This document shows, piece by piece, positions 43,230 to 53,689 of a DNA stretch of 64,000 nt. This DNA is from Arachnopeziza araneosa (Eukaryota > Ascomycota > Leotiomycetes > Helotiales > Arachnopezizaceae), in assembly GCA_003988855.1 (NCBI GenBank), contig QYAI01000001.1:806001-870000 (forward strand), written 5' to 3'. Below the pieces are notes generated by a model. The model saw only the letters and a list, made by a program, of their open reading frames with translations. It was not told the origin of the DNA and ran no database searches. Positions within the stretch are counted from its first letter, which is position 1. Every line of letters begins with the position of its first letter. The translations under genes were made by a program, and so were the position numbers.

Positions 43230-44141
43230 CTAACAGGTAGCTACAGCCGGACCTGGAACTGTGTAGGAGTTGAAATTACTATATATGTTGGCCGTGTAGC
43301 CTGGGTCAGTTGCCTTGATAAAACCTGGAATCGCAACCTGAGGGCCTAAAACTTTGGATCCGCCGCCAGTGATTGCAACCTGAGCGCAGGAGATATAAAA
43401 TTGAGGTGTTCCGCCGGGATTATGAATTGCAAGTTGTTGCATCCTTACAAGATATCTGGAGTTCAAGGTTAGCGACTCTCGCTTTCAAATATTCTCATGT
43501 TGGGGGTTGCCATACTCTCCAGCTGTAATACATGTCGGTAAATTGAAGGTATACGCTTGCTTCAAATCCCAAGTACCTCCCGGAAATTTAGGGCCAATGT
43601 CCAATATCTTGAACCACACAGCTCCCGAACCGTCAAATTCTGCAGCAGTGGTAGGAGCTTTCGCCATGTACACAGAAACGGGACCTCTAAATGGTTGAAG
43701 AGTCAGCGCTGTCGTCGTGGTATAGTTGTCCAAGGTATGATGATTCAAAACTCATTATTGAGTGTACATAAAAATGCAAGTGGCGGTTGAAATGCTTACT
43801 GATGATAAACCGCCACGTCAGCCGTGAATGTGATAGATGAACCTGCAGCAATGGAAACCTATTTTCACGTCAACATTGACCTTTGACCACTGGGAGCCTC
43901 GTCATCGACAAAACAAGACATCACTTACTGTGGTAGTATTTCCCGCAGTTGCACCTCCTACATTACAGCGGAGATCGTTTGAGGCCAAGTTTGTCACAGG
44001 AGAATTGTAGTTTGTATTTCTTCTAACATATGTGTAGGCAGGATTCTTGACACCATTCGCTGTCAGACTCTCAAAGATGTAATGAGCAGAGACTTGACTT
44101 GTCAATGCCAAAGCTGCAATGCAATGGGAGATTCCCTTCAT
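43230..44141 (-). CDS. AA9 lytic polysaccharide monooxygenase (second)
   Basis: A second secreted cellulose-active monooxygenase. Four exons, 44141-43929, 43858-43800, 43686-43516 and 43455-43230, give 222 residues. The signal peptide MKGISHCIAALALTSQVSA precedes HYIFESL, exposing the copper-binding N-terminal histidine. The second histidine is in VAVYHQGPVSVYMAKAP. The active-site tail contains VRMQQLAIHNPGGTPQFYIS, with the outer-sphere His and Gln and the axial Tyr. An in-phase GTATGG donor inside the codon of a glutamate links ITAGE to YLVRMQ. It ends GPAVATC with no binding module. Intron number (three versus nine) and sequence differ strongly from the AA9 gene 1.3 kb away, so this is not a recent tandem duplicate. 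Two GGCTAAA motifs lie 190-250 bases upstream. Confidence 0.93.
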
Positions 44142-44329
44142 CTTGAAGTATGTAGTAGTTGGAGTAAGAAGAGGTTCTTGACAAATTTGCACCGTCTCTG
44201 GCTTGCCTCTCAAAATCTGGCTATCTTGGCTATCTTAAATAACATTCAGATCGGCACTAACCATCTTGTCGACAGTCGAAGCAGCACTTTATTCCTCACC
44301 TTGAAGGTTCACACAAAGGATTTCTCCTT

Positions 44330-44336
44330 GGCTAAA
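44330..44336. promoter_or_regulatory. GGCTAAA, XlnR/Xyr1-type motif
   Basis: Exact GGCTAAA on the plus strand, 189 bases upstream of the second AA9 start. This is the classical target of the (hemi)cellulase activator XlnR/Xyr1; use here is inferred. Confidence 0.45.
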
Positions 44337-44387
44337 GTGATTGTAAAGTGCCGATGCAGGAGACAAAGTACCGTTTTCGGGAGCTGT

Positions 44388-44394
44388 GGCTAAA
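44388..44394. promoter_or_regulatory. GGCTAAA, second XlnR/Xyr1-type motif
   Basis: A second exact GGCTAAA, 58 bases from the first and in the same orientation. Paired sites are typical of strong targets of this activator. Confidence 0.45.
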
Positions 44395-45596
44395 CAAATA
44401 CCGAGCGAAATGATGAATATCTACGAGGAATCATGTTGTCGCCATTTACATTGCCCTTATCAGATAACGACGTGTCAGAACTCTCTCACCCTCCGGTCGT
44501 GAGGTGATTATCAAGCCCGGCCTTTGGGAGATTTCGCTACATGAAAATTGGCCCTCCCAAGGAAAGTGGGCCACAGCAGCATGATGGTCCTCGTGCCGAC
44601 CTCTCGAGAGCTGAAACACGCAATCAAGTAAGCACAAGGAGAAATTTGAAGGATCAGCGAGATTCCACGTTCGCTTTCTATGAAGGGTTTGCTTCAGATG
44701 ACCTGGACGGGGGCGGGGCGGCGGACCGCGCCTTCATATATGTTTTGATTGTTCTCCGCAATCTATTGTGTGATGCTGCAGGGCTCCCTGGCGCAGCAGA
44801 AACAAGTGGCTGCGAGCGTTGTGGCAAGCCGGTAGCCCAAGCGAGAATAGAGTGCTTTGGATGCCCTCATGGTGGCTGAGGCGTTGTCCTGAATCCATCT
44901 CGGATGGGAGCCGCTTTGGGGGCTCCGAGGCGTCGGATCCGAACGTTGCGCTGCCAGACAATCCCTGCATGCATTCTTCTGCTTCGAGCTCTCCCTCCTC
45001 TCCCCTATCCCTCTTTGGTTCCCATTCACAGCCAGACTGCCCGCTTCCCGCACCGGGGCGGCGTCATGATCTTCCGTTTCTACACTCGCTTCCAGTTTGC
45101 CTGTCAACCTCTTTTCTGCATCTGACCCGGCGCGCATCTTCTCGTAGGCCTGCTTCTGTTTGATGCAAGTCGCAACGGATTTACTGTCGGACCGTTCTCT
45201 CCTAGTGTCTTTGGCGTGTGCAATCTCGCGGCGCCAGCATGAAGCCCTCCGAGTTCTGGGCGAGGCAACCCGCCACATGCCTCTCCTTTCCCAGCTTGCG
45301 CTCTTCTAGAGCGTCTGATGCTGGTCGTCTCCTTCAGCGCGCGCTGCCGTGATTCGTCTATCCTCGTCTGCCTCTCCAAAGATGCTGTTGCACTTACCGT
45401 GATCCCCGTCTCCCCCATTGCCATCTGAGAAGACTCGTCCAGTCGTAGCTCAAGTGTCCCTGCCAAGCTAATCCGAGTGGCTCTGTACTTCATGGAAGCT
45501 CGGTCAAGCTCCGTTAAACCTCTCAGGCTGATCGGAACTCTGGCCGGTCAAGTCGTTCCGTTTCCTAGTTTCCTTGAGCTACGAGGGAATATCTTG

Positions 45597-45603
45597 TATA
45601 AAG
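45597..45603 (+). promoter_or_regulatory. TATA box of the GH6 gene
   Basis: TATAAAG about 70 bases before the GH6 start codon, followed by a pyrimidine-rich stretch (CCCCTCC, CAACTACCACCTCTC) suited to a transcription start. Confidence 0.6.
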
Positions 45604-45671
45604 TCCCCTCCAGGGCAACCCATTTCCTTGATCCTCAACTACCACCTCTCATTCACACGCCTTTCATCAAT

Positions 45672-48059
45672 ATGAGCATGAAGAGTATTCTCCTCGCTGC
45701 CGCCGCCTGCGTGCCCGCAGTGGTGGCCCAGCAATCCGCATATGGCCAATGTATGTATTTCGTAGGTGTGTCACAACTCAACTGACGTCTGGAAAGGTGG
45801 TGGCATTGGGTGGTCGGGTGCCACAACTTGCGTCTCTGGGTATACTTGCGTAGTTGGCAACCCTTACTACTCTCAATGTATTCCTGGGTCGGCTTCGTCG
45901 AGCTCCAAAACATCTACTACGAGCTCCAAATCATCTACTACAAGTTCCAAATCGTCTGCTTCTCCAGGAAGCAGCTCCAAGTCCGCTAGCTCCTCCACTT
46001 CTGTTGGCTCCGGCACACCAACAACTACCGCGACGACCACAGCAGTCGCATCAGGAAACCCCTTTGCTACTGTTCAACTTTGGGCCAATCCGTGAGAACC
46101 CCTATGCTCTATGTCTTCTTTATTCTCTGTCCTCACAGAGAGTGTCAAGTGACATAATCTCGATAAATCCGCATCTTGGGGTCCTTTCCTCTTTTGTTCT
46201 TAAAAAACATTGTTGGGAAATACTGACTTGCTTCTAGTTATTATGCTTCGGAAGTTTCAGCTTCGGCCCTGCCCTCATTGACTGGAGCTATGGCTACAAA
46301 AGCTGCTGCTGCTGCCAAAATTCCAAGTTTCACTTGGCTGTATGTTTTTCAATCCTTTCGTGGTTTATTATTTTGACTCTTTGCAGTGATACCTTGTCCA
46401 AGGTCCCAACTGTTGGAACGTACTTAAGTACAATCTCTTCACTGAATAAAGCCGGTGCTAGCCCTCCATATGCTGGGCAATTTGTGGGTAAGGCTTATCT
46501 TCATATTAAGTTGCTGATACTTTATGAGAACTCCGGGTCGTGCAGCCATTTCAGGAGGCGCATGTTTCTTGTGCCTCTGCTCTTGAACTCTGGAGTTCCG
46601 GAAAAGTGGAATGATCTACAGTACTAACTTCATCATAGTCTATGATCTTCCTGATCGTGATTGCGCGGCGTTGGCGTCCAATGGAGAATATTCGGTAAGC
46701 CTCACCATACTCGTTTGTATCTTTGTGAGCAACATAGACTAATTGGGTGTTTCAGATCGCCAACGGCGGGGTCGCTCTCTATTTTGCCTATATCGATGCA
46801 ATTAAAGCTCAGCTTGTTCAATGTAAGAGTTCCCAGAAGAAGAGAGTGTCGGATCGAGTTCATCACTGTCGAAAATCGCTTAGCGAGTTCAAAAGGGGGC
46901 TACTGCTGATATGATCGTATTTTAGACCCTAATGTGCCAGTGATCTTGGTTATCGGTAAGTATCAGTTTCCTTAGTAAGATTTACGCTTACATTTAATTA
47001 GAGCCTGATTCTCTTGCCGTGGGTATATTGTCACCCCTCGAAACAATCGCTGACATCAACAGAACCTCGTCACAAACCTGAACGTAGCAAAATGTGCAAA
47101 CGCTGAAGCAGTAAGTATCCTAGACAGTCTTTTTTTCACTGCTTCTCAAATAGGAAAGTGCTAACTCCCGGTTCCAGGCTTACAAACAATGCGTTGAATA
47201 CGCTATCAAGACTTTGAATCTGCCGAATGTGTCGATGTACCTTGATGCGGGCCACGCTGGATGGCTTGGATGGGCTGCCAATATCCAACCAGCTGCTACT
47301 CTTTTCGCCTCGGTCTGGCAAGCGGCAGGAAGCCCAGCAGCTGTACGAGGACTTGCTACGAATGTTGCCAACTACAATGCTTGGAGTGTTACCACCTGCG
47401 CCTCGTACACTCAAGGTGATGCCAATTGTGACGAAGAGAGATATATCACTGCTTTAGCACCGTTGCTCACAGCAGCCGGTTTCCCTGCACATTTCATCAC
47501 GTAAGCCCGTACCCAAGCTTGCCTAAAGTATCATTACTAATCCTGATTTTAGGGATACAAGTAAGTCCAGGACTTTCGAAAGGCTTATTTATATACTGAC
47601 CTTGATTTAGGCCGAAACGGTGTCCAGCCGACTGCTCAGCAAGCCTGGGGTGATTGGTGTAACGTAAAGGGGACTGGATTTGGTGTTCGCCCAACCGCAA
47701 ACACTGGAAACTCTCTTGAGGATGCATTCGTTTGGGTCAAACCTGGCGGAGAATGTGATGTAAGTATTAATTAGTAAGGATTAAGCTTTTACTAATTTGC
47801 TATCTAGGGGACATCGAACTCGTCATCTCCTCGTTACGATGCTCATTGCGGTTATGCTGGTAAGTTCCAATTTATTCCTTACAAACACTTGTGCTGCTGG
47901 AAGCAGACCCTATGAAACTAGGCTACCTATCTCCTATTATAATTCAACAAGTCTACATACTAACAGATAGCAGATGCGCTTCAGCCAGCCCCAGAAGCTG
48001 GAACTTGGTTCGAGGCTTACTTCGAGCAACTCGTAACCAATGCCAATCCCTCTTTATAA
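45672..48059 (+). CDS. cel6A: CBM1-GH6 cellobiohydrolase II
   Basis: A secreted exo-cellulase releasing cellobiose from non-reducing ends. Fourteen exons give 470 residues: 45672-45750, 45797-46091, 46238-46339, 46387-46487, 46639-46694, 46756-46822, 46926-46955, 47002-47018, 47063-47110, 47178-47500, 47553-47560, 47611-47759, 47808-47859, 47974-48059. In order: signal peptide (MKSILLAAAACVPAVVAQQ), CBM1 (GQCGGIGWSGATTCVSGYTC, NPYYSQC), a Ser/Thr linker with a near-repeat SSKTSTTSSKSSTTS, then the GH6 domain. The catalytic aspartates are in YDLPDRDCAALAS and IEPDSLANLVTN. The substrate loops are in YLDAGHAGWLGW and WVKPGGECDGTS. Exons of 17 and 8 bases are needed to keep these motifs. It ends WFEAYFEQLVTNANPSL. 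Confidence 0.95.
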
Positions 48060-49373
48060 AAACTGGATACTACGACATGGAAAACTTCTTACACAACCTC
48101 TTACATTTCTTTCCTTAAAAATTAGTCGTTGCTCGCCGCATCTTCTAGCAGCATATTGTACATAGCTCTTTTCACAGTTTATATATATTGAAATCTTGGA
48201 TATTCTGCACAGTTGATAAAAATACAGAAGCTGAACTCCATGTTTAGACTTAGACAAGTGTCCAAATTAGGAGTTTCGATTCAGACTCCTAAAACGAGAA
48301 GAGGCGCAAGAAGGTTGTTGCATAAATCTGGGTTTTGTATCCTTAACAAATGTCTCCAATCCATGGATACAGGTCTTGAGGAACACGGAGTTGTTTTTCC
48401 GCGTGAGGTTTTTATGGTGCCCCTTTATAATTGTTTGAATGTCAGTGTTGACATGCGACAATTGGATGTTTTTTTTTGGCGGTCAGCATCAAGTTGGTGT
48501 TATCCCCGCTGAACACCAATTAGTCCATGTTTCCTAGAAAACTCAGGTGTATTGTTATTTCGTGTTGACGAAGGAATACCGCGCTTCATCACCTTCCGTC
48601 TCTCTTCTTGAGGTGGCTCGATGCTCCAGGCTTACTGATACCTGGTCAGAAAAGCTGTATAGTTTCGGCAAATTTCGAATGTATAGCCCAAATTTTCCCA
48701 ATATTGAAAATAGAATATCGTGTTTTTGCTTGAGATATGCCCTAGTACTACCTTCGATGCAATAGACGTCGTTGAATTACACTCGATAGCTTGCAGGGGT
48801 AGGTGAGCCTCATCTAGTCACAAATTCGGCTTTCCAATCCTTTGAGAAATTCCTTGGTCGTAGGTAAAAAGCCAAGATCACTCAATATGGCACAGGCAGA
48901 TAGCGAGCTGCCAAGAAAAGCCACGGAAGCAGGTATGCTACCGGAAATGTTGCCTAAGCTCGAACTTGATTTCAAAGAGGGCATTAGAGATTTCAGGGTC
49001 GAATTTATCGTTATTTCAATTAAAAATTCTTGGTGAAATCGAATCACTGGCTGCGGGTCGAGGTGGAAGCGGGAGCGAGAATTGCTCCTCCCCGAAACAC
49101 CAAGAAATAGAGTAGTGAGATTCAGCCTGCAACGTTTGACGAGTTTTCGGTACTTACTGGCTACAGGCAACTTCTGGCAGAATGCGATCACTCACTTTTT
49201 AAGTTCTAGATCCTTACAGAAGTGGTTTAGTCTGTACTTGAATTTATTTAGTAGGGAGTTTCATGCTCTAGCTGTTTATGAACTGTGGCTTGACCTCAAA
49301 TAACACGTAGAAATTCCTTCATTCCTGTGGTAAATTTGAGTTTTGTGTGAGGTGTCTTTGTAGTTCCCTCACA
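48060..49373. other. 1.3-kb gap GH6 / GH131
   Basis: No gene is supported. A 125-codon minus-strand frame at 48814-49191 lacks recognisable sequence or splice context. The GH131 promoter lies at the right end; no TATA or GGCTAA site was found close to the start. Confidence 0.45.
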
Positions 49374-50502
49374 ATGATCGCTTTACACTTGACTCTAAGT
49401 GCGGTCCTAGGTGTAGCGTCAGGTATGCTGCCCAGTCAAGTTAATATTTTTATGTATGTAAGCTGATTTTACGAAGCGGCTGTTCTATGGGATGGTCGTT
49501 TCGGTTCTACCACGCTCGCTGCGATCAGCTCCTGGTCATGGAGTAACCAAGCGGGTCCATATCAATACTATATAGTGAGAACTTGGAAATATCATCCTAA
49601 GTGATTCTAACGCAAAAATTAGCACGGCTCTGGTGCTGTCTCGAAGTATCTCAACCTCGATTCAACTTATAAAAACCCAGCAGCAAACGATGCACTTGGG
49701 CTAAAGCTCACAATCGACAGCACTGCCAAATGGAACAGTGATATGCTGAGGACTGAACTTATCCCTCAGACGACTGCTGCAATCAACAAGGGAACAGTCT
49801 ATTACCATTTCAGCGTAAAGCATAGCTCGACAAACCCACCTTCGGCGAATGAAGAGCACCAAGTCTGTTTCTTGTACGTACCCTTGTTGAACTGCCATGC
49901 TCTGAAAGCAGCACTGACCAAGCTACAGTGAATCACATTTTACTGAGATGAAGTTTGGATGGATTAGTCAGTTACAGAGATGGCTTTTCAAAAGTCGCAG
50001 AGAGATACTGACTATGTAGATGGAAACACCGCGAGTACACCAGATCCTATGCTAAGATGGGAAGTAGGAGGGCAAAGTAAATGGGCAACAAACTTCACTG
50101 CGGATGGTGTGTGATACCTTATCAGAAAAGATACACTTCTAAATGTGCTCCTAGTTTGGCACAATATTGCCTACGGGATAACTTTTGGTTCAAGTGTCTC
50201 TTTCTATCACTCCACTGGCTCAGATCCATTGACTCTAACCGCCGGGCCGGTCTCCACCAGTGGATCTTCTGTGAGGACTACCTATTGAACGTGAAGATCT
50301 GGTTTGCTGATTGATTTTAAGAATGGAGAAGATTGGCATCTGGGCGTCTTGAGACTACCTCGTAGTGGTTATACAGATAATACGCCCGAAGATTGGTTCT
50401 TTTCGGGTGTTTACATAGGTGAGCAGCTTTCATCGTAGTCATACTATCTAACAAGGTATTCCAGAGAGTGGTTCTGTTACAACTTCGATTGCAGGACCAT
50501 AG
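49374..50502 (+). CDS. GH131 beta-glucanase
   Basis: GH131 enzymes are secreted fungal beta-glucanases active on beta-1,3/1,6- and beta-1,4-glucans including cellulose. Eight exons give 257 residues: 49374-49422, 49477-49574, 49623-49873, 49929-49966, 50020-50106, 50155-50270, 50322-50418, 50465-50502. A signal peptide (MIALHLTLSAVLGVASA) precedes the domain VLWDGRFGSTTLAAISSWSW, YQYYIHGSGAVSKYLNLDST, then MLRTELIPQ and CFFESHFTEMKFGW, which hold the candidate catalytic glutamates. Further hallmarks are VWHNIAYGITF, DWHLGVLRLPRSGY and the terminal EDWFFSGVYIESGSVTTSIA. Unspliced sequence shows several stops, which makes it look like a pseudogene, but every one lies in an intron with proper acceptors. 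The fourth intron uses donor GTCAGT. Confidence 0.9.
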
Positions 50503-51540
50503 ATCAGACAGAGAAGCTTTCGGTCTCGGCACGCCTCGAAAGGGTCACCGGAAACTGCTGCGATGAGAGGATTTGATCGCATTCAATATTTTCTCTGTCA
50601 TAAGACGCGAGTCCATTCTTTCAGCTTTGTTCATAGGCAATTTGAGACCACAATCAAAGTTCGGCCCTTCCTAGCTTGTTCGACGATGTTTATAAATAAA
50701 GATTTGCGTTCTGGAAGAATTGGCGCAAGAAGAAGATTGTCTCGGTGAGTGAATTAGATGGGGGAATTCCCTGAGGGCCAGAAACTATACAAAGTACACT
50801 TAAGGACTACCGAGGAGGTTGATAAGGGTCATGGGACAACATTCCGTCCGGTAAATTCACAGGTCGGTCGCTAGGGTGTCTAGCCGAGCCGCCTAAATCA
50901 GGGGCAACTCGCCTGCTGTGGCATTAGGGTACAGTAGGCTATGCAAGACCGATCTATGATCAGTTCGGAGCCGTTCCCTGCAGATACCCTTGACTACCCC
51001 GCAATCTATCCCCGCCCGGTTGTTTATTGATTTATATCGCGTGGCGTGTTTGATCCCCCTTTCCGGCTGTCAATATTTGTCAAACTGTGTATTGTTTTAT
51101 TCGGATCAACTCGGCAGCCTACCCAATTAAAACTATGCGAGTGCTGTCATTTCCTGTTTCAAAATATCCTTCTTCGCAGTACAGCGTACAGAAAAACTAC
51201 ACGATGTTTTAGTTAAGTCATTTCAATGTATCCAATCCGGGTTTACAATCGCCAGACCCAGAGGAGGGCGAGAAGGGGGGAAATTTAACGCCGACCAACC
51301 CTTATGATACCTACTGAAGCATGACGATTGGCCCAATCTATGGCTAACCCTACATACATATTGACGAGAGCCTTTATTTCAGGCTCTGTGCCGGAAGTAA
51401 GCGGTAGTTGAGTCGTTTGAACTATCTGTTCATTGACTTGCTGAGAGGTACTTAAGCAAGAAGTAGTTCTCGTCCCCAGACCTCGCAACTCAGCGGCATT
51501 AACCATCTCACCTCCAAGCGTACTGTCTCTTTCAGTCAAC
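50503..51540. other. 1-kb gap GH131 / GH5
   Basis: No gene seen. Contains the GH5 promoter with one GGCTAA at 51342-51347. Confidence 0.45.
51342..51347. promoter_or_regulatory. GGCTAA motif upstream of GH5
   Basis: GGCTAA, 194 bases upstream of the GH5 start. This is the core of the XlnR/Xyr1 binding motif and sits at a similar distance to the pair before the second AA9 gene. Confidence 0.35.
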
Positions 51541-53249
51541 ATGAAGTTTTCTGCACTTTCAAGCATCTTGCTCATCAGTGGCACCTCCGCACTTCCTGGA
51601 AACTTGGCAACAGTAACGACTAGTAGTCCTACTGCAACAGGCACTGGCAAGGTGCAGTTCGGTCAGTTGATACTAGGAATCAGCGGGCGTTGTCTTCTGC
51701 TAACTGTTACAAGCTGGTGTGAATATTGCCGGATTTGACTTTGGTGTCACTACAGATGGAAAGCAAAACGTAAAAAAAAATCATGCTTTGGCGTCTTAGT
51801 AAACAATGCTGATTGAAATAGCTCACAAATGTGTCTCCTCCTTTGTCGTCGCTAGGGGGGACTGATGGTGCCGCCCAGATGTCTCATTTTGTCAAAAATG
51901 ACAATATGAATATTTTCAGGCTACCAGTTGGATGGCAGTATTTGGCTTCAACCCCTGGAGGATCGTTGAACTCAGCAAATCTACAGAAATATGGTACGGG
52001 TCACACAGTTCCTAGTCGAGTTTTGATTCTCTTGAGTTCATCTCTCGAACCACACCATATGAGCAGTCTCAAGCGCTCGATCCCTTAAATCACGAGTATA
52101 CAAAGAGCCTACATTGACCTTGTGCCACAGACTCATTAGTGCAAGCATGCTTAAGCACCGGTGCATATTGTATTGTTGATATTCATAACTATGCTCGCTG
52201 GGACGGGGCCATTATTGGTCAAGGAGGGCCAACCAACGATCAGTTCGTAGCTTTGTGGACCCAGTTGGCAACGAAATACAAGAGTAACAGCAAAATTGTG
52301 TTTGGAGTAATGAACGGTATGTTTTACTTTTCCGAGACCAAAATTTCACCTCGACAGCGCTACTGTAGTTACCCCAACATGCATGGATTTCTGATAACTC
52401 ACTAAGCATCCGTTCCAAACTGACAGTGAGATGCGCTAACTACGAGATTCTGGGATATAGAGCCTCATGATGTAAACATCAATGAATGGGCAGATACCGT
52501 TCAAGCTGTTGTAACAGCTATCAGAAATGCGGGAGCAACCACACAAATGAGTCAGCTGATACCAGAATTCTTTCTGAATGATACTGACGCATCTAGTCCT
52601 CCTCCCAGGCAACAACTACACATCAGCAGCAACTTTTATTTCGAACGGTTCAGGAGCTGCTCTCATCAAGAGTATGTATAAAATTTACCTGTTCTTTCCA
52701 TTTTTCGGGGGGTAGTGCTCTGATGGTTAGCAAGTGCTATGATTAAGCGCTTGTCGTCGTCCATTGGATATCTCCATAACCCACCCAACATTCATACCTA
52801 GTCCTCACAAAGTAATCTAGTTACAAATCCGGACAATTCCACTACGGGATTGATCTTCGACGTACACAAGTATTTAGACAGCGACAACTCTGGAACGCAT
52901 ACGGAGTGTGTGACTGATAATGTTTCTACTGCGTTTCAGCCTCTCGCAACATGGCTACGACAGAACAACAGGCAGGCTCTCAACACAGAGACGGGAGGGG
53001 GTAATACCGCTTCTTGTCAGAAGTATCTTTGCTCTCAAATTGCATTCGTTAATCAAAACTCCGACGTCTTTCTTGGATATGGTAAATATTCTTTCTGCTT
53101 TGGTCATTTAAACGAATGCTAATGCTTTCTCTCTAGTTGGTTGGGCTGCTGGAAGTTTTGGTCCGACGTATGAGTTGGTCGAGACTCCTACTGGATTTGG
53201 ATCAAACATGCAAGATACAGCGCTTGTTAAGAGCTGTTTAGCTCGGTAG
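51541..53249 (+). CDS. GH5 (subfamily 5 type) endo-beta-1,4-glucanase
   Basis: A secreted endoglucanase cutting internal cellulose bonds. Eight exons give 357 residues: 51541-51661, 51714-51769, 51822-51993, 52131-52316, 52461-52550, 52597-52671, 52821-53081, 53137-53249. Signal peptide MKFSALSSILLISGTSALPG, then a short Ser/Thr stretch and the domain start VQFAGVNIAGFDFG. Key motifs are FRLPVGWQYL, DIHNYARWDGAIIGQGGPT, the acid/base glutamate in FGVMNEPHDV, FDVHKYLDSDNSGTHTEC and the nucleophile in ALNTETGGGNTASCQ. It ends DTALVKSCLAR. Related GH5_5 enzymes often begin with a CBM1. Here only a linker-like TVTTSSPTATGTG remains, so the module is absent. Donors GTCAGT and GTCAGC are used in introns 1 and 5. 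Confidence 0.92.
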
Positions 53250-53689
53250 AGTTACCTTGTCTAGCTAAACGGTGGTTAAGCGCCCAGGTTCAGCTGAAGA
53301 AAATGAAAAAAAAAGCCCTTTAACTTTAAAAGGGCTAAAGAAAAAGTTTGCAATAGGGAGGGCGTTTCGCTTCATCTCAAAAATAGATACATTTTTATGT
53401 TGTAAAAACACCTACTCTACTGTCAAATGCCCTAGAGATAGGTCTCGAAGCGCAAGGCTCACCTTAGTAACTCCGTTGACTACAGAACCCACTTTTCACT
53501 CTCGTCGCGTCCTTCCCCTTGCTAGGGTCATGAATATTGACCCAGCAACTCGTTCCGACTTAGTCTTGCCATGATAACTGAGAAATATTTTTGAACCTAT
53601 TGGTAAGGATCCCTTAGAAAAACAATAGAGACTTCGGTTTATTGCAATACCAAGCCAAGCGTGAAGATCCATAGCTCCATTCTATCCTC
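53250..53689. other. convergent spacer GH5 / SRAP gene
   Basis: No gene seen. Contains a perfect 8-bp inverted repeat at 53314-53336. Confidence 0.45.
53314..53336. repeat. inverted repeat, possible 3' hairpin of GH5 mRNA
   Basis: AGCCCTTT and AAAGGGCT separated by 7 bases, preceded by an A run and 65 bases after the GH5 stop. It might be a 3' untranslated hairpin; no role is known. Confidence 0.4.

Larger units (their letters stand above)
44142..45671. promoter_or_regulatory. divergent promoter region, second AA9 / GH6
   Basis: 1.5 kb between the two start codons. The part near the AA9 gene has two GGCTAAA sites. From about 44700 to 45470 the sequence is markedly GC-rich, with overlapping long frames on both strands that I judge non-coding. 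It includes CreA-like SYGGRG sites such as GCGGGG (44713-44718) and CCGGGG (45053-45058). A TATAAAG box precedes GH6. Confidence 0.5.

Noticed and set aside
44541..45493. Overlapping open frames of 112-171 codons on both strands in the GH6 upstream region
   Set aside because: They occur in several frames at once within a GC-rich stretch, which lowers stop frequency. None has recognisable sequence, splice context or start support.
48814..49191. 125-codon minus-strand frame between GH6 and GH131
   Set aside because: Its serine/leucine-rich translation has no domain or splice context; probably a chance frame.
49929..50330. GH131 as a pseudogene because of several in-frame stops
   Set aside because: Every stop falls within an intron that has an acceptable donor, branch site and acceptor. 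The spliced protein matches the family throughout.
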